A stretch of 64,000 nucleotides of DNA from Nocardiopsis alba DSM 43377 (GCF_000341225.1 NZ_ANAC01000007.1:1-64000), one strand, 5' to 3'; shown: positions 44,490 through 55,243, counted from the first letter of the stretch. Numbers and translations: made by a program. The notes: generated by a model not told the origin, from the letters alone.

Positions 44490-46907
44490 ATGGAAGAGAC
44501 GATGAGCACCGGTTCCGGACACGCCGCCGACGGCCACGACCTGATCCGCGTGCGGGGCGCGCGGGAGAACAACCTCAAGGACGTCGCCGTCGACCTGCCC
44601 AAGCGCAGACTCACGGTGTTCACCGGGGTCTCGGGATCGGGCAAGAGCTCGCTGGTGTTCGACACGATCGCCGCCGAGTCGCAGCGGATGATCAACGAGA
44701 CCTACAGCACCTTCGTCCAGGGGTTCATGCCGCGCACGGAGCGGCCCGACGTGGACCTGCTCGACGGATTGACGACCGCGATCATCGTCGACCAGGAACG
44801 GATGGGCTCCGACCCCCGCTCCACGGTCGGTACCGCCACCGACGCCAACGCCATGCTGCGCATCCTCTTCAGCCGGCTCGGAACCCCCTACGTCGGTCCG
44901 CCCGGGGCGTTCGCCTTCAACGTGCCCTCGGTCAAGGCGAGCGGCGCCATCACGGTCGAGCGCGGGGCGAGGAAGGCGGTCAAGGCGACCTTCAGCCGGA
45001 CCGGCGGCATGTGCGTCACCTGTGAGGGCCGCGGCACGGTCTCCGACATCGACCTCTCGCGCCTCTACGACGACACCAAGGCGATCTCCGAGGGCGCCTT
45101 CACCATCCCCGGATGGAAGTCGGACAGCTTCTGGACCGTGCGTCTCTACGCCGAGTCGGGGCTGGTCGACCCGGACAAGCCGATCCGCGAGTTCACCGAC
45201 AAGGAGAGGTGGAACCTCCTCCACCACGAGCCCGTCAAGGTCAAGATCGACGGGGTCAACCTCACCTACGAGGGGCTGATCCCCAAGATCCGCAAGTCGT
45301 TCCTGTCCAAGGACCGGGAGGCGATGCAGCCGCACATCCGGGCGTTCGTGGACGAGGCCGTCACCTTCACCACCTGCCCCGACTGCGACGGGACCCGCCT
45401 CACCGAGAGGGCGCGCTCATCGCGGATCAGAGGGGTGAACATCGCCGACGCCTGCGCGATGCAGATCAGCGATCTGGCCGACTGGGTCCGGGGGCTCGAC
45501 GGGATCGAGGAGAGCGCCGAGGCCGGAGGAGGCGAGGCGCGCGGCACGGTGGCCCCGCTGCTCACCACCCTGCGACGGACCCTCGACTCGTTCGTGGACA
45601 TCGGCCTGGGCTACCTTTCCCTGGAACGTCCCTCGGGCACCCTGTCGGGCGGCGAGGCCCAGCGCGTCAAGATGATCCGACACCTGGGCTCCTCCCTCAC
45701 CGACGTCACCTACGTCTTCGACGAGCCCACCATCGGCCTGCACCCCCACGACATCGGTCGGATGAACGAACTGCTGCTGAACCTGCGGGACAAGGGCAAC
45801 ACGGTGCTGGTCGTGGAGCACAAGCCCGAGACGATCGCCATCGCCGACCACGTCGTCGACCTCGGACCCGGGGCCGGGACGGAGGGCGGAAGCGTCGGTT
45901 TCGAGGGGGACGTCGAAGGACTGCGCTCCTCCGGCACCCTCACCGGACGCCACTTCGACGACCGGGTCCGGGTCAAGGAGAGCACGCGCACGCCCACCGG
46001 GGTCCTGCCGATCCGCGGCGCGAAGGCCAACAACCTGCGCGACGTCGACGTCGACATCCCGCTGGGGACGCTCGTCGTGGTCACCGGCGTGGCCGGCTCC
46101 GGCAAGAGCTCCCTGGTGCACGGCTCGATCTCCTCCGACGCGGGCGTGGTCTCGATCGACCAGGGCGCGATCCGCGGTTCCCGACGGAGCAACCCGGCCA
46201 CCTACACCGGGCTCCTCGACCCGATCCGCAAGGCGTTCGCCAAGGCCAACGGGGTCAAGCCGGGACTGTTCAGCGCCAACTCCGAGGGGGCCTGCCCCAA
46301 CTGCGGCGGGATCGGGGTGATCTACGCCGACCTGGTGATGATGGCCGGTGCCACCGTCACCTGCGAGGAGTGCGAGGGGCGGCGGTTCCAGGCCTCGGTC
46401 CTGGAACACCGCTTCGGTGGACGCGACATCGCCGAGGTGCTCGCCATGTCGGTGGCCGAGGCCGAGACGTTCTTCGGCGCCGGTGAGGCGAGACTGCCCG
46501 CCGCCCACCGGATCCTGGGCCGGCTCTCCGACGTCGGGCTCGGCTATCTGCACCTGGGACAGCCGCTCACCACCCTGTCCGGAGGCGAACGCCAACGGCT
46601 CAAGCTCGCCACCCACATGGGCGACAAGGGCGGCGTCTACGTCCTGGACGAGCCGACGACCGGCCTGCACCTCGCCGACGTCGAACAGCTGCTGGCCCTC
46701 CTGGACCGGCTCGTCGACTCGGGGAAGTCGGTCATCGTCGTCGAACACCACCAGGCGGTCATGGCGCACGCCGACCACATCATCGACCTGGGCCCCGGCG
46801 CCGGACACGAGGGAGGACGGGTCGTGTTCGAGGGGACCCCGGCCGAGCTGATCGCCGCGCGCTCCACCCTCACCGGCGAGCACCTGGCGGCCTACGTCGG
46901 CGCCTGA
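44490..46907 (+). CDS. UvrA-like ABC ATPase (UvrA2 / DrrC-type drug resistance)
   Basis: An 805-aa duplicated ABC ATPase of the excinuclease A superfamily. P-loops are [10 protein letters not shown] (~46) and [10 protein letters not shown] (~532). Signatures are [10 protein letters not shown] and [10 protein letters not shown], with DEPT boxes [14 protein letters not shown] and [14 protein letters not shown]. Zinc-type CxxC pairs are CVTCEG, CPDCDG, CPNCGG and CEEC. It is shorter than housekeeping UvrA (~950 aa), like UvrA2 and daunorubicin-resistance DrrC. A role in protecting DNA from intercalators is inference; a polyketide locus lies 9 kb away. ATG 44490 has GAGGAGG 8 nt upstream. Its last 16 nt overlap cobK on the other strand. 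Confidence 0.88.
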   Translation: MEETMSTGSGHAADGHDLIRVRGARENNLKDVAVDLPKRRLTVFTGVSGSGKSSLVFDTIAAESQRMINETYSTFVQGFMPRTERPDVDLLDGLTTAIIVDQERMGSDPRSTVGTATDANAMLRILFSRLGTPYVGPPGAFAFNVPSVKASGAITVERGARKAVKATFSRTGGMCVTCEGRGTVSDIDLSRLYDDTKAISEGAFTIPGWKSDSFWTVRLYAESGLVDPDKPIREFTDKERWNLLHHEPVKVKIDGVNLTYEGLIPKIRKSFLSKDREAMQPHIRAFVDEAVTFTTCPDCDGTRLTERARSSRIRGVNIADACAMQISDLADWVRGLDGIEESAEAGGGEARGTVAPLLTTLRRTLDSFVDIGLGYLSLERPSGTLSGGEAQRVKMIRHLGSSLTDVTYVFDEPTIGLHPHDIGRMNELLLNLRDKGNTVLVVEHKPETIAIADHVVDLGPGAGTEGGSVGFEGDVEGLRSSGTLTGRHFDDRVRVKESTRTPTGVLPIRGAKANNLRDVDVDIPLGTLVVVTGVAGSGKSSLVHGSISSDAGVVSIDQGAIRGSRRSNPATYTGLLDPIRKAFAKANGVKPGLFSANSEGACPNCGGIGVIYADLVMMAGATVTCEECEGRRFQASVLEHRFGGRDIAEVLAMSVAEAETFFGAGEARLPAAHRILGRLSDVGLGYLHLGQPLTTLSGGERQRLKLATHMGDKGGVYVLDEPTTGLHLADVEQLLALLDRLVDSGKSVIVVEHHQAVMAHADHIIDLGPGAGHEGGRVVFEGTPAELIAARSTLTGEHLAAYVGA

Positions 46908-47686
46908 GAGCCCGTGTCGTCGGGGCGGGTTCCGCGGACGGGCCCGGCCCGGTCGAGGTCGTCGCCCCGCTCCAGCGCGATCACCCAGGCGAAGGCGGTC
47001 TCCACGTCGTGGACGGTGGGGACCCCGATCGGGTCCGGTGGACGCCGCACCACCACGACGGGGACGTCCAGCTCCCGAGCCGCCGCCATCTTCGGCCAGG
47101 TGTAGGTGCCGCCGGAGTCCTTGGTGATCAGAACGTCCGCCCGGTGCCCGGTCATCAGCGCGCGTTCGCCGTCCAGGGTGTAGGGACCGCGGCTCGTCAC
47201 CACCCGCCAGGCCGCCGGGGGAGCGGGCTCCGGCACGTCCACCACCCGGGCCAGCACCGCGCGGTCGCCGAGGGCCGGGACCAGCCGGGACAGCTCCTGC
47301 CGACCGACCGTCACGAACGGACGCGCCCCCAGCGCGGCCGCCCGCTCCGCGGCCTCCTCGTGGGTGTCGACGTAATGCCAGGCCGGGTCGGGCTCCCAGC
47401 CGGGACGCTGCAATCGCAGCAGGGGAAGCCCGTCGTGGGCGGCCACCGCGTTCGCGCTCATGCCCAGGGCGAAGGGGTGGGTGGCGTCCACCACCGCGTC
47501 GTAGTCGACCAGGGCCGCGCGCAGTCCGGCCACACCGCCGAAGCCGCCGATCCGCACCTTTCCCACCGGCAGACGGGGGCGCGCCACCCGGCCGGCCAGC
47601 GACGACGTCACGTCCACCCCGGCCTCGACCAGCAGCGCGGCGAGCTCACGGGCCTCGGAGGTCCCGCCCAGCAGCAACAGCCTCAT
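46892..47686 (-). CDS. cobK: Precorrin-6A reductase
   Basis: CobK/CbiJ, 264 aa, reduces precorrin-6A to 6B with NADPH. The start [21 protein letters not shown] is the characteristic dinucleotide-binding loop. [40 protein letters not shown] and [19 protein letters not shown] are conserved CobK motifs. It is last in the cobN-F-Q-K unit; its ATG overlaps the cobQ stop as ATGA. Its 3' end overlaps the UvrA-like gene. Confidence 0.93.
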   Translation of the reverse strand: MRLLLLGGTSEARELAALLVEAGVDVTSSLAGRVARPRLPVGKVRIGGFGGVAGLRAALVDYDAVVDATHPFALGMSANAVAAHDGLPLLRLQRPGWEPDPAWHYVDTHEEAAERAAALGARPFVTVGRQELSRLVPALGDRAVLARVVDVPEPAPPAAWRVVTSRGPYTLDGERALMTGHRADVLITKDSGGTYTWPKMAAARELDVPVVVVRRPPDPIGVPTVHDVETAFAWVIALERGDDLDRAGPVRGTRPDDTGSQAPT

Positions 47687-49218
47687 CGGGCGCTCCCCGC
47701 CGTGCGAGCGGGCGGGCCGCCGGGCGCCAGGACGGGCATGGGCTCGGAGCCGCCGGAACGGGCCAGCTCCAGCAGCGCGTCCACGTCCAGGTACCGCTCC
47801 ACCAGATCGGCGAGCAGGTCCACCCGTCGCTCGCGCGCGGCAGGGAAGTCCACCCCCGACGGCTCCTGGTCGAGCGTCTCGGCGAGGAAGGCCGAACGGA
47901 AGGCGTCCCCCTCCAACGCCCCGTGCCACATGGTGCCGAACACGACGCCCGAACGGGCCCCGCCGGGGAAGGCCTCCACGCCGTCGCCCACGGTGATCCG
48001 GCCGTGATGGATCTCGTAGCCGTCCACGGGCGCCCCCAGCGCCTCGCCGGACGGCAGCCTCAGTGTCTTGTCCGGGGTGAAGTCGGTGCGCACGTCGAGC
48101 AGGCCCAGCCCCTCCGCGTACGCCCCGGGTTCGGCCTCGACCCCCTCGGGGTCGTGGACGCCCCGGCCGAGCATCTGGAACCCGCCGCACACGCCGAGCA
48201 CCGGCCGCCCCCGGCGGGCGTGCTCGACGATCGCCGCGTCCAGCCCCCGCGAACGCAGCCAGGCCAGGTCGGCGAGGGTGGACCGGGTACCGGGCAGGAC
48301 CACCAGGTCGGCGTCGGCGATGTCGCGCGGCCCCGAGGCGAAGACCACGTCGAGCCCCGGTTCCAGACCGAGCGCGTCCACGTCGGTGAAGTTGCTGATC
48401 CGGGGCAGACGCACCACGGCCACACGGCGGGCCGAGACCCCGTCCGCGCGCCGTCCCTCCAGGTCGAGGGCGTCCTCGGAGTCCAACCACAGCCGCGAAT
48501 CCCACGGCAGGGTCCCGTACACGCGACGTCCGGTGAGCCGTTCGAGGTCCTCCAGCCCGGGCCGCAGCAGCTCCGGGTCCCCGCGGAACCTGTTGATCAC
48601 GAAACCGGCGATCAATTCCTGGTCGGCGGGTTCCAACAGCGCCACCGTCCCGTACAGGGCGGCGAAGACCCCGCCCCGGTCGATGTCGCCGACCACCACC
48701 GTGGGCAGACCCGCGTGCCGGGCCAGGCCCATGTTCACGTAGTCGCCCGCCCTCAGGTTGATCTCGGTCGGGCTGCCCGCCCCCTCGGCGACCACGACGT
48801 CGTAGCGGGAAGCGAGGTCGTCGAAGGCGGTGTGCGCGGCCTCGGCGAGGTGGCGGCGGCCCTCCTCCCAGTTCGAGGAGGAGACCTCCCCGGCCGGATG
48901 GCCGAGCAGGACCGCGTGGCTGCGCCGGTCGCTCCCCGGTTTGAGGAGTACCGGGTTCATGGCCGGCTCCGGCAGGGCGCGGGCGGCCAACGCCTGCACC
49001 CACTGCGCCCGACCGATCTCCGCGGGGCGGCCGTCGGGGCCGTGACAGACCATGGAGTTGTTGGACATGTTCTGCGCCTTGTACGGCGCGACCCGGACAC
49101 CACGGCGGGCGAAGGCCCGACACAGGGCGGTGGTGACCACGCTCTTGCCGGCGTCGGAGGTGGCGCCGGCGACCAGCAGTCCGGACGCCCCGACGCGCCC
49201 CGTACCGTTCCCGCTCAC
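47683..49218 (-). CDS. cobQ: Cobyric acid synthase
   Basis: CobQ, 511 aa, amidates the b, d, e and g side chains of adenosylcobyrinate a,c-diamide using glutamine and ATP. The N-terminal P-loop-like domain has [19 protein letters not shown] and [12 protein letters not shown], then [13 protein letters not shown] and [11 protein letters not shown]. The class I glutaminase part has Cys in [12 protein letters not shown] and a late [14 protein letters not shown]is. Start GTG 49218 overlaps the cobF stop (GTGA) with GAGGAAC upstream; longer in-frame readings lie inside cobF. Confidence 0.95.
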   Translation of the reverse strand: MSGNGTGRVGASGLLVAGATSDAGKSVVTTALCRAFARRGVRVAPYKAQNMSNNSMVCHGPDGRPAEIGRAQWVQALAARALPEPAMNPVLLKPGSDRRSHAVLLGHPAGEVSSSNWEEGRRHLAEAAHTAFDDLASRYDVVVAEGAGSPTEINLRAGDYVNMGLARHAGLPTVVVGDIDRGGVFAALYGTVALLEPADQELIAGFVINRFRGDPELLRPGLEDLERLTGRRVYGTLPWDSRLWLDSEDALDLEGRRADGVSARRVAVVRLPRISNFTDVDALGLEPGLDVVFASGPRDIADADLVVLPGTRSTLADLAWLRSRGLDAAIVEHARRGRPVLGVCGGFQMLGRGVHDPEGVEAEPGAYAEGLGLLDVRTDFTPDKTLRLPSGEALGAPVDGYEIHHGRITVGDGVEAFPGGARSGVVFGTMWHGALEGDAFRSAFLAETLDQEPSGVDFPAARERRVDLLADLVERYLDVDALLELARSGGSEPMPVLAPGGPPARTAGSAR

Positions 49219-49940
49219 CCGTTCCTCCTCAGCAGCGCGGTGTCCATCACCCAACCGGCCCTCTCCCGTGCCCGGCGCCGGGCCTCCTCGATCCGGGGCA
49301 GCACGTCGCCGACCCGGCCGGCCACCAACTCCTCGGAGTCGGTCCCCAGGTTGGCGCCCCACCACAGGGACCATTCCTCCAACCCCTCCAGACCGTGCCG
49401 GCCGGTCAGCATGACGACCAGGTTGTCCTGGCCGGACTCCACGGCCTCGCGCAGCCGACGGGCCGGGGTGATGTGGACCGGGCTCCCCACCTCGTGCAGC
49501 ACGATCCGATGCCGCGCGGCCAGGAGCTGGGGCGCCCCGATCCCGGGGAGCACGTCGTAGTCCAGCCGCACGTTCCCTCGCCCGGCGATGGCCGACACGA
49601 TCCGCAGGGTGGAGTCGTACAGGGACGGATCCCCCCAGACCAGGAACGCGGCGGTGCCGCCGCGCTCCGCCAACACCCGCTCGAAGGCGACCACACGGGC
49701 CCGGTGCCAGTCGGCGACGGCGGCCCCGTAGTCGGCGGGATCGTCACGGTCGCGTTCGGGATCGGGGACCTCGACCAAGGGGAGGTCGAACGCGTCGCAG
49801 ACACCGCGACGCAGCGCGAACAGGTCGTCGTCCCGACGTTTGCGGGCCGCCACCGCGTAGTCGCAGCCCTCCAACGCCTCGGCGACCTCCCGGGTCAGAT
49901 GTCCGGGCCCCATACCGATGCCGAGGATCCGTACCCTCAT
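49215..49940 (-). CDS. cobF: Precorrin-6A synthase (deacetylating)
   Basis: CobF, 241 aa, methylates C-1 of precorrin-5 with loss of acetate; it is diagnostic of the aerobic pathway. The SAM-binding start is [20 protein letters not shown], with [35 protein letters not shown] and [11 protein letters not shown] as family segments. ATG 49940 overlaps the cobN stop as ATGA. Confidence 0.94.
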   Translation of the reverse strand: MRVRILGIGMGPGHLTREVAEALEGCDYAVAARKRRDDDLFALRRGVCDAFDLPLVEVPDPERDRDDPADYGAAVADWHRARVVAFERVLAERGGTAAFLVWGDPSLYDSTLRIVSAIAGRGNVRLDYDVLPGIGAPQLLAARHRIVLHEVGSPVHITPARRLREAVESGQDNLVVMLTGRHGLEGLEEWSLWWGANLGTDSEELVAGRVGDVLPRIEEARRRARERAGWVMDTALLRRNG

Positions 49941-52900
49941 TCCGCCCGTTCCTCCAGGTCCCCCTCGACCTCCAGGTAGACCTCGGTCAGGGCCTCGAGG
50001 GTCTCCGGCTCCGGCTCCGCCCACAGGCCGCGCCGCGCCGCCTCGTGCAGACGCTCGACGATGCCGTGCAACGCCCACGGGTTGGACCGGCGCAGGAACT
50101 CCTGCGTCTCGGCGTCCAGGACGTACTCGGCGGCCAACCTCTCGTACATCCAGTCGTGGACGACCCCTGCCGTGGCGTCGAAACCGAACAGGTAGTCGAC
50201 GGTGGCGGCCAGCTCGAAGGCCCCCTTATAGCCGTGCCGGCGCATGGCCTCGATCCAGCGCGGGTTGACCACCCGGGCCCGGAAGACCCGCGCGGTCTCG
50301 TCGGCCAGGGGGCGGGTGCGGATCGCGTCCGGTGTGGTGGAGTCGCCGACGTAGGCCTTGGGCTCGGTGCCGGTCAGGGCCCGCACGGTGGCGATCATGC
50401 CGCCGTGGTACTGGAAGTAGTCGTCGGAGTCGGCGATGTCGTGCTCGGCGCTGTCGATGTTCTTCGCCGCGACCTTGATCCGCCGGTAGTTGGCGCGCAT
50501 GTCGTCGGCGGCGGGAACCCCGTCCAGACCACGACCGTAGGCGAAACCGCCCCAGTTGGTGTAGACCTCGGCGAGATCGCGGTCGTCACGCCAGTTCCCG
50601 GACTCGACCAGCTGGAGGATGCCCGCCCCGTAGGAGCCGGGCGCGGAACCGAAGATCCGGGTGGTGGCGCGCCGCCGGTCGCCGTGCGTCTCCAGATCGG
50701 CGAGCGTGTGCGCCCGCACGAAGTTGAGCCCCTCGGGTTCGTCGAGGTCGGCGACCAGGTTCACGGCGTCGTCCAGCATGGCGACCACGTGCGGGAACGC
50801 GTCACGGAAGAAACCGGAGATGCGCACGGTCACGTCGATACGCGGCCGGCCCAGCTCCTCCAAGGGCACCACGTCGAGCCGGTGGATCCGTCGGGACGCC
50901 TCGTCCCACTCCGGGCGCACGCCCAAGAGCGCCAGCACCTCGGCGATGTCGTCGCCGGACGTGCGCATGGCCGAGGTCCCCCACACCGACAACCCCACCG
51001 ACTCCGGGTAGGTTCCGGTCTCCTCCAAATGGCGGCGGAGCAGGGAATCGGCCATCGCCTGCCCGGTCTGCCAGGCCAACCGGGAGGGGACGGCGCGCGG
51101 GTCCACGGTGTAGAAGTTGCGGCCGGTCGGCAGCACGTTGACCAGCCCGCGCAGCGGAGAGCCCGACGGGCCCGCCGGCACGAAACCGCCGTTCAGGGCG
51201 TGCAGGACGTGGTCGAGTTCGTCGGTGGTCCGGGCCAGCCGGGGCACCACCTGTTCGGCGGCGAACTCCAGGACCGGACGCACCTCCGGGTCCTCGCTCC
51301 GGTCGATCACGGCCGCCGGATCCCAGCCGGCCTCCTCCATCCGCTCCACGAGATCGCGGGCGATCGCCTCCACCCGGTCGACCTCGACTGTGGGAGCGTC
51401 GTCCTTCAACCCCAGGGCGGAGCGCAGACCGGGCAGGGCGCGACCGACCCCGCCCCAGACCTGGGCGGCGCGCAGGATCGCCAACACCAGGTTCACCCGG
51501 GCCTCCCCGGCGGGCGCGTCGCCGAGCACGTGCAGACCGTCGCGGATCTGGGTGTCCTTGATCTCGCACAGCCAACCGTCGACGTGCAGCAGGAAGTCGT
51601 CGAACTCCTCGTCGTCGGGACGCTCCTCCAACCCCAGGTCGCGGTGGAGCTCGGCCGCGCGCATCAGGGACCAGATCTCGCCCCGGACCGCCGGCAGCTT
51701 GGCCGGGTCCATGGCGGCGATGTTGGCGTGCTCGTCGAGAAGCTGCTCCAGCCGCGCGATGTCGCCGTAGCTCTCCGCCCGGGCCATCGGCGGGATGAGG
51801 TGGTCGATGACCGTGGCGTGCGCGCGGCGCTTGGCCTGCGCGCCCTCGCCCGGGTCGTTGACCAGGAACGGGTAGATCAGCGGCAGGTCGCCCAGCACGG
51901 CGTCCGTGGCACAGGAGGCCGACAGCGCCGCGTTCTTCCCCGGCAGCCACTCCAGGGAACCGTGCTTGCCCAGGTGGACGACGGCGTGGGCGCCGAAGCC
52001 GTGCTCCAGCCAGCGGTAGGCCGCCATGTAGTGGTGGCTCGGTGCCAGGTCCGGATCGTGGTAGATGGCGATCGGGTTCTCCCCGAAGCCGCGCGGGGGC
52101 TGCACCAGGACGACGACGTTGCCGGCGCGCAGCGCGGCCAGGACGAGCTCCCCGTCGTCGTTCACGTACAGCCGGCCGGGGGCGGGGCCCCACGCCTCGA
52201 CCATCTGCTCCTTGAGGGCCTCGGGCAGCCCCTCGGTCCAGGCCGCGTACTCCTCCGGGGAGATCCGCACGTGGGCCTCGGTGAGCTGGGCGGAGGTCAG
52301 CCAGTCCTCGTCCTGACCGCCCGCGGCGATCAACGCGTGGACCAGGGCGTCGCCGGCCTCGGTCTCGTCCTCCAGGTCCAGTCCGGGCAGGTCCTCGGGG
52401 GAGCCCAGGTCGTAGCCCTCCGCCCGCAGCCGGCGCAGCAGGCGCACCAGCGAACGGGGCGTGTCCAGCCCCACCGCGTTCCCGATGCGCGCGTGCTTGG
52501 TGGGGTAGGCGGACAGCACGACCGCGATCCGCTTCTCCTCGACCGGAACGTGCCGCAGCCGCGCGTGGGCGACGGCGGTCCCGGCCAGCCGGGCGCAGCG
52601 CTCGGGGTCGGCGACGTAGCGGGGCAGACCGTCGCGGTCGATCTCCTTGAAGGAGAACGGGACGGTGATGATCCGGCCGTCGAACTCCGGGATGGCGATC
52701 TGGCTCGCCGAGTCGAGCGGGGTGACGCCGTCCTCGGAGGCCTCCCAGGCGGCCCGAGAGGAGGTCAGGCACAGCCCTTGCAGGACGGGCACGTCCAGCG
52801 CGGCCATCCGCTCCACGTCCCAGGCCTCGTCGTCCCCGCCGGCGCTCGCGGACGCGGGAACACTGCCGCCCGCCGCCAGCACGGTGACGATCAGGACGTC

Positions 52901-53527
52901 GAGGTCGCCGAGGGCCTCGTACAGTTCGTCGGGCGCCGAGCGCAGCGAACCGGCGAACACCGGGACCCCGACGGCCCGACCGGTCGCGTCGACGGCGTCG
53001 GCCAGGGTGTGCGCGAAGGCGGTGTTCCCGCCGGCCTCGTGCGCCCGGTAGTAGAGGATCCCCACACGCGGCAGATCCGGGTCCACGGGCCGGTCGCGCT
53101 CGGCGAAACCCCACGCGGGCAGGGCCAGCGGAGCCTCGAAACCCTCACCGGTCAACAGCACGGTGTCCGACAGGAAGGAGTGCAGCCGACCGAGGTTGGC
53201 CGGCCCTCCCTCCGCCAGGTAGCGGTGGGCCTCGGTCGCCACCCCGATCGGCACGGTGGAGTGCTCCATCAGCTCGGCGCTGGGCTGCTGCTCACCGCTG
53301 AGGACGATCAGAGGGGTGCCCCGTTCACGGACGGCGGCCAGACCGGGCCACAGGTCGTGCGGCGACCCCAGCAGCCGCACCACCACCAGATCGGCGCCGT
53401 CGACGGCGCCGGTGAGCTCCGCCTCCGTGGCGCGGGAGGGGTTCGCCCACGTGTACGCGGCACCACTGGCCCGCGCGGAGAGCAGATCGGTGTCGGAAGT
53501 GGACAGCAGAGCGACCCGTGCCGTCAT
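49937..53527 (-). CDS. cobN: Cobaltochelatase subunit CobN
   Basis: Large subunit of aerobic cobalt chelatase, 1196 aa, binding hydrogenobyrinate a,c-diamide and acting with the ChlI/D-type ATPase of unit 2. The whole chain is CobN-like: YYRAHEAGGNTAFAHTL, HLGKHGSLEWLPGKN near the centre, FLVNDPGEGAQAKRRAHA, LPTGRNFYTVDPRAVPS and RIFGSAPGSYGAGILQLVESG. ATG 53527 (MTARVALLSTSD) has GGAGGAACC upstream. An in-frame ATG at 53605 would add 26 residues but lies within the riboswitch 3' region and is not favoured. Confidence 0.95.
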   Translation of the reverse strand: MTARVALLSTSDTDLLSARASGAAYTWANPSRATEAELTGAVDGADLVVVRLLGSPHDLWPGLAAVRERGTPLIVLSGEQQPSAELMEHSTVPIGVATEAHRYLAEGGPANLGRLHSFLSDTVLLTGEGFEAPLALPAWGFAERDRPVDPDLPRVGILYYRAHEAGGNTAFAHTLADAVDATGRAVGVPVFAGSLRSAPDELYEALGDLDVLIVTVLAAGGSVPASASAGGDDEAWDVERMAALDVPVLQGLCLTSSRAAWEASEDGVTPLDSASQIAIPEFDGRIITVPFSFKEIDRDGLPRYVADPERCARLAGTAVAHARLRHVPVEEKRIAVVLSAYPTKHARIGNAVGLDTPRSLVRLLRRLRAEGYDLGSPEDLPGLDLEDETEAGDALVHALIAAGGQDEDWLTSAQLTEAHVRISPEEYAAWTEGLPEALKEQMVEAWGPAPGRLYVNDDGELVLAALRAGNVVVLVQPPRGFGENPIAIYHDPDLAPSHHYMAAYRWLEHGFGAHAVVHLGKHGSLEWLPGKNAALSASCATDAVLGDLPLIYPFLVNDPGEGAQAKRRAHATVIDHLIPPMARAESYGDIARLEQLLDEHANIAAMDPAKLPAVRGEIWSLMRAAELHRDLGLEERPDDEEFDDFLLHVDGWLCEIKDTQIRDGLHVLGDAPAGEARVNLVLAILRAAQVWGGVGRALPGLRSALGLKDDAPTVEVDRVEAIARDLVERMEEAGWDPAAVIDRSEDPEVRPVLEFAAEQVVPRLARTTDELDHVLHALNGGFVPAGPSGSPLRGLVNVLPTGRNFYTVDPRAVPSRLAWQTGQAMADSLLRRHLEETGTYPESVGLSVWGTSAMRTSGDDIAEVLALLGVRPEWDEASRRIHRLDVVPLEELGRPRIDVTVRISGFFRDAFPHVVAMLDDAVNLVADLDEPEGLNFVRAHTLADLETHGDRRRATTRIFGSAPGSYGAGILQLVESGNWRDDRDLAEVYTNWGGFAYGRGLDGVPAADDMRANYRRIKVAAKNIDSAEHDIADSDDYFQYHGGMIATVRALTGTEPKAYVGDSTTPDAIRTRPLADETARVFRARVVNPRWIEAMRRHGYKGAFELAATVDYLFGFDATAGVVHDWMYERLAAEYVLDAETQEFLRRSNPWALHGIVERLHEAARRGLWAEPEPETLEALTEVYLEVEGDLEERAE

Positions 53528-53720
53528 GGCCGGTTCCTCCCTCGGGGTTCTCGCCCCATCGGCGGTCGGATCGCCCGAGACCAGTGTCTGGCTGACCTCC
53601 GTCATGGAGGTTCACAGTGGCGGAACCGCCCCGGACTCACACCGGGTTCCTGAAGCCACGGGCAAAGGATCATCACTGTAACCGGCGCCCCGGGTCCACA
53701 CGTGCCCGGGTTCCCGATTT
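53528..53720 (-). ncRNA. Cobalamin riboswitch 3, before cobN-F-Q-K unit
   Basis: Minus strand: core GGAACCCGGTGTGAGTCC (53653-53636) followed by GGGGCGGTTCCGCCACTGTGA (in two parts between 53637 and 53616), the classical consensus. The B12 box region GTCAGCCAGACACTGGTC lies at 53595-53578. About 50 nt then lead to the cobN ATG. They include a GGGG/CCCC hairpin near the GGGAGGAACC ribosome site that could mask it when B12 is bound. The 5' limit is approximate. Confidence 0.88.
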
Positions 53721-53891
53721 CGTCTCCATGGAGGAGGCCCCGGACCGGCCGCTCGGGTTTCCTCCCGGAACCCCGGCGACGGTCCGACCACCCCCGTTAC
53801 GATGGTCCGGCCCTTCGAACGCCCCACCGACCGGCCCCGCCTCACCGGATCGCGAGCGGATCGAAGACCCCGGATCGAAGAGAGGCGTCGA

Positions 53892-54149
53892 TTGCACGGC
53901 CCCGACCACACCGACGACCCTCTCGGAGACGAGGCCTTCACGGTCCTCGGTCGAAGGCTCTCCGCCCGCTACGTCGAACTGCACGACCGGGCCGTGGACG
54001 AGTACGAACGGCGTTGCTGGGAGGAGCGCGTCATCGACCTGCGCGAACGTAGGAGATCGGTGGCCTCGGACGACGTCGAGACCAGGAACCGCTACGTCCG
54101 CGAGTGGACGGCCCTGCTGGCGGACCTGCTCCTTCTCGACGAGGAGTGA
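53892..54149 (+). CDS. Hypothetical small charged protein
   Basis: An 85-aa protein of no recognised family, divergent from cobN. It is highly charged and helical: GRRLSARYVELHDRAVDEYERRCWEERVIDLRE, then a C-terminal hydrophobic-acidic ALLADLLLLDEE. No signal or membrane helix is present. The start is probably TTG 53892, with AGAGAGG 6 nt upstream; ATG 53802 would add a basic, Pro/Arg-rich stretch of doubtful reality. Codon use matches the genome, so it is probably expressed. Confidence 0.55.
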   Translation: MHGPDHTDDPLGDEAFTVLGRRLSARYVELHDRAVDEYERRCWEERVIDLRERRRSVASDDVETRNRYVREWTALLADLLLLDEE

Positions 54150-54220
54150 GCCCCGGGGAGACACCGTCGAAGACGTTCCGCGACAGCGCCTCTCCGGAAG
54201 GGGCTCTCTCCGGGCGGGAC

Positions 54221-55243
54221 TCAGGGCCGGACGAGGACCTTCAACGCCTCGCGGGCGTGCATCGCCCGATACCCCTCCGGGGTCCGCTCCAGATCGACGG
54301 ACCGGTCGAAGACCAGGCCCGGCTCGACCCGCCCCTCCAACACGTCGGGCAGCAGCTCCTCGATGTAGGAGCGCACCGGGGTCGGTCCGCCGGTCAGGGT
54401 GATGTTGCCGCCGAACACCGTCGAGAAGCCGATCGGCGCCCGTTCGTACTGCGGTACGCCCACCCGGCTGACCACACCGCCGGCACGGACCACCCCCACG
54501 GCGGTCTCGTAGGCGTCCAGGTGGCCCACCGCCTCCAGGACGGTGTGGGTACCCTCGCCGCCGGTCAACTCACGGACCCTCTCGATGCCCTCCGGACCGC
54601 GTTCGGCGACCACGTCGGTGGCGCCGAACCGGCGCCCCAGGTCGGTGCGGTCGGTGTGCCGGCCCATCAGGATGATCCGTTCGGCCCCCAGACGGCGCGC
54701 CGACAGCACGGCCAGGAGCCCCACGGCCCCGTCGCCGACCACCGTGGTGGTCTTCCCGGGCCGCACCCCGGCGGTGACCGCGGCGTGGTGGCCGGTGGTG
54801 TAGACGTCGGCCAGGGTCAACAGAGAGGGCAGCAGGGCCGAGTCCTCCTCCACCGGAAGCCTCACCAGGGTGCCCTCGGCGTGGGGGACCAGGACCGCCT
54901 CGGCCTGGGCCCCGCTGAAGATGCCGCCCTCCGGGCAGGAGGTGTGCAGCCCCTCCCGGCAGAGGGCGCAGGTGTTGTCGGCGTAGGAGAACGGAGCGAC
55001 CACCAGATCGCCGCTCTTCAACCCGGTGACGTCCCAGCCGGTGTCCTCGACCACCCCGATGAACTCGTGCCCCATCGGCAGCCCCTCCGGTACGGCGGGC
55101 ATCGAACGGTACAGATGCAGGTCGCTTCCGCAGACACAGGAGCTCACCACCCGCACGACCGCGTCGGTGCTCGCTCTCGGCTTCGGGTCCGCGACGGTCT
55201 CGACCCGGACGTCCCCCGCCCCGTACATCACTGCTGCGCGCAT
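54221..55243 (-). CDS. Zinc-dependent alcohol dehydrogenase family protein
   Basis: A 340-aa zinc MDR dehydrogenase. Catalytic zinc ligands are Cys in SSCVCGSDLH (~39) and GHEF (~62). The structural-zinc lobe is NTCALCREGLHTSC (~89-102) with an incomplete set of cysteines compared with four-Cys enzymes. The NAD(P) loop is VVGDGAVGLLAVLSARRLGAERI (~165-187), and HTVLEAVGH follows. Substrate is unknown. GGGGGAAG precedes the ATG. It lies 358 nt beyond the type II PKS genes on the same strand; a terminator between them argues against one operon. Confidence 0.87.
   Translation of the reverse strand: MRAAVMYGAGDVRVETVADPKPRASTDAVVRVVSSCVCGSDLHLYRSMPAVPEGLPMGHEFIGVVEDTGWDVTGLKSGDLVVAPFSYADNTCALCREGLHTSCPEGGIFSGAQAEAVLVPHAEGTLVRLPVEEDSALLPSLLTLADVYTTGHHAAVTAGVRPGKTTTVVGDGAVGLLAVLSARRLGAERIILMGRHTDRTDLGRRFGATDVVAERGPEGIERVRELTGGEGTHTVLEAVGHLDAYETAVGVVRAGGVVSRVGVPQYERAPIGFSTVFGGNITLTGGPTPVRSYIEELLPDVLEGRVEPGLVFDRSVDLERTPEGYRAMHAREALKVLVRP

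Noticed and set aside
50045..53653. 1202-codon open frame on the plus strand opposite cobN
   Set aside because: It is a mirror of cobN produced by extreme GC at third codon positions. It has no protein-like motifs, and cobN on the other strand is unmistakable.
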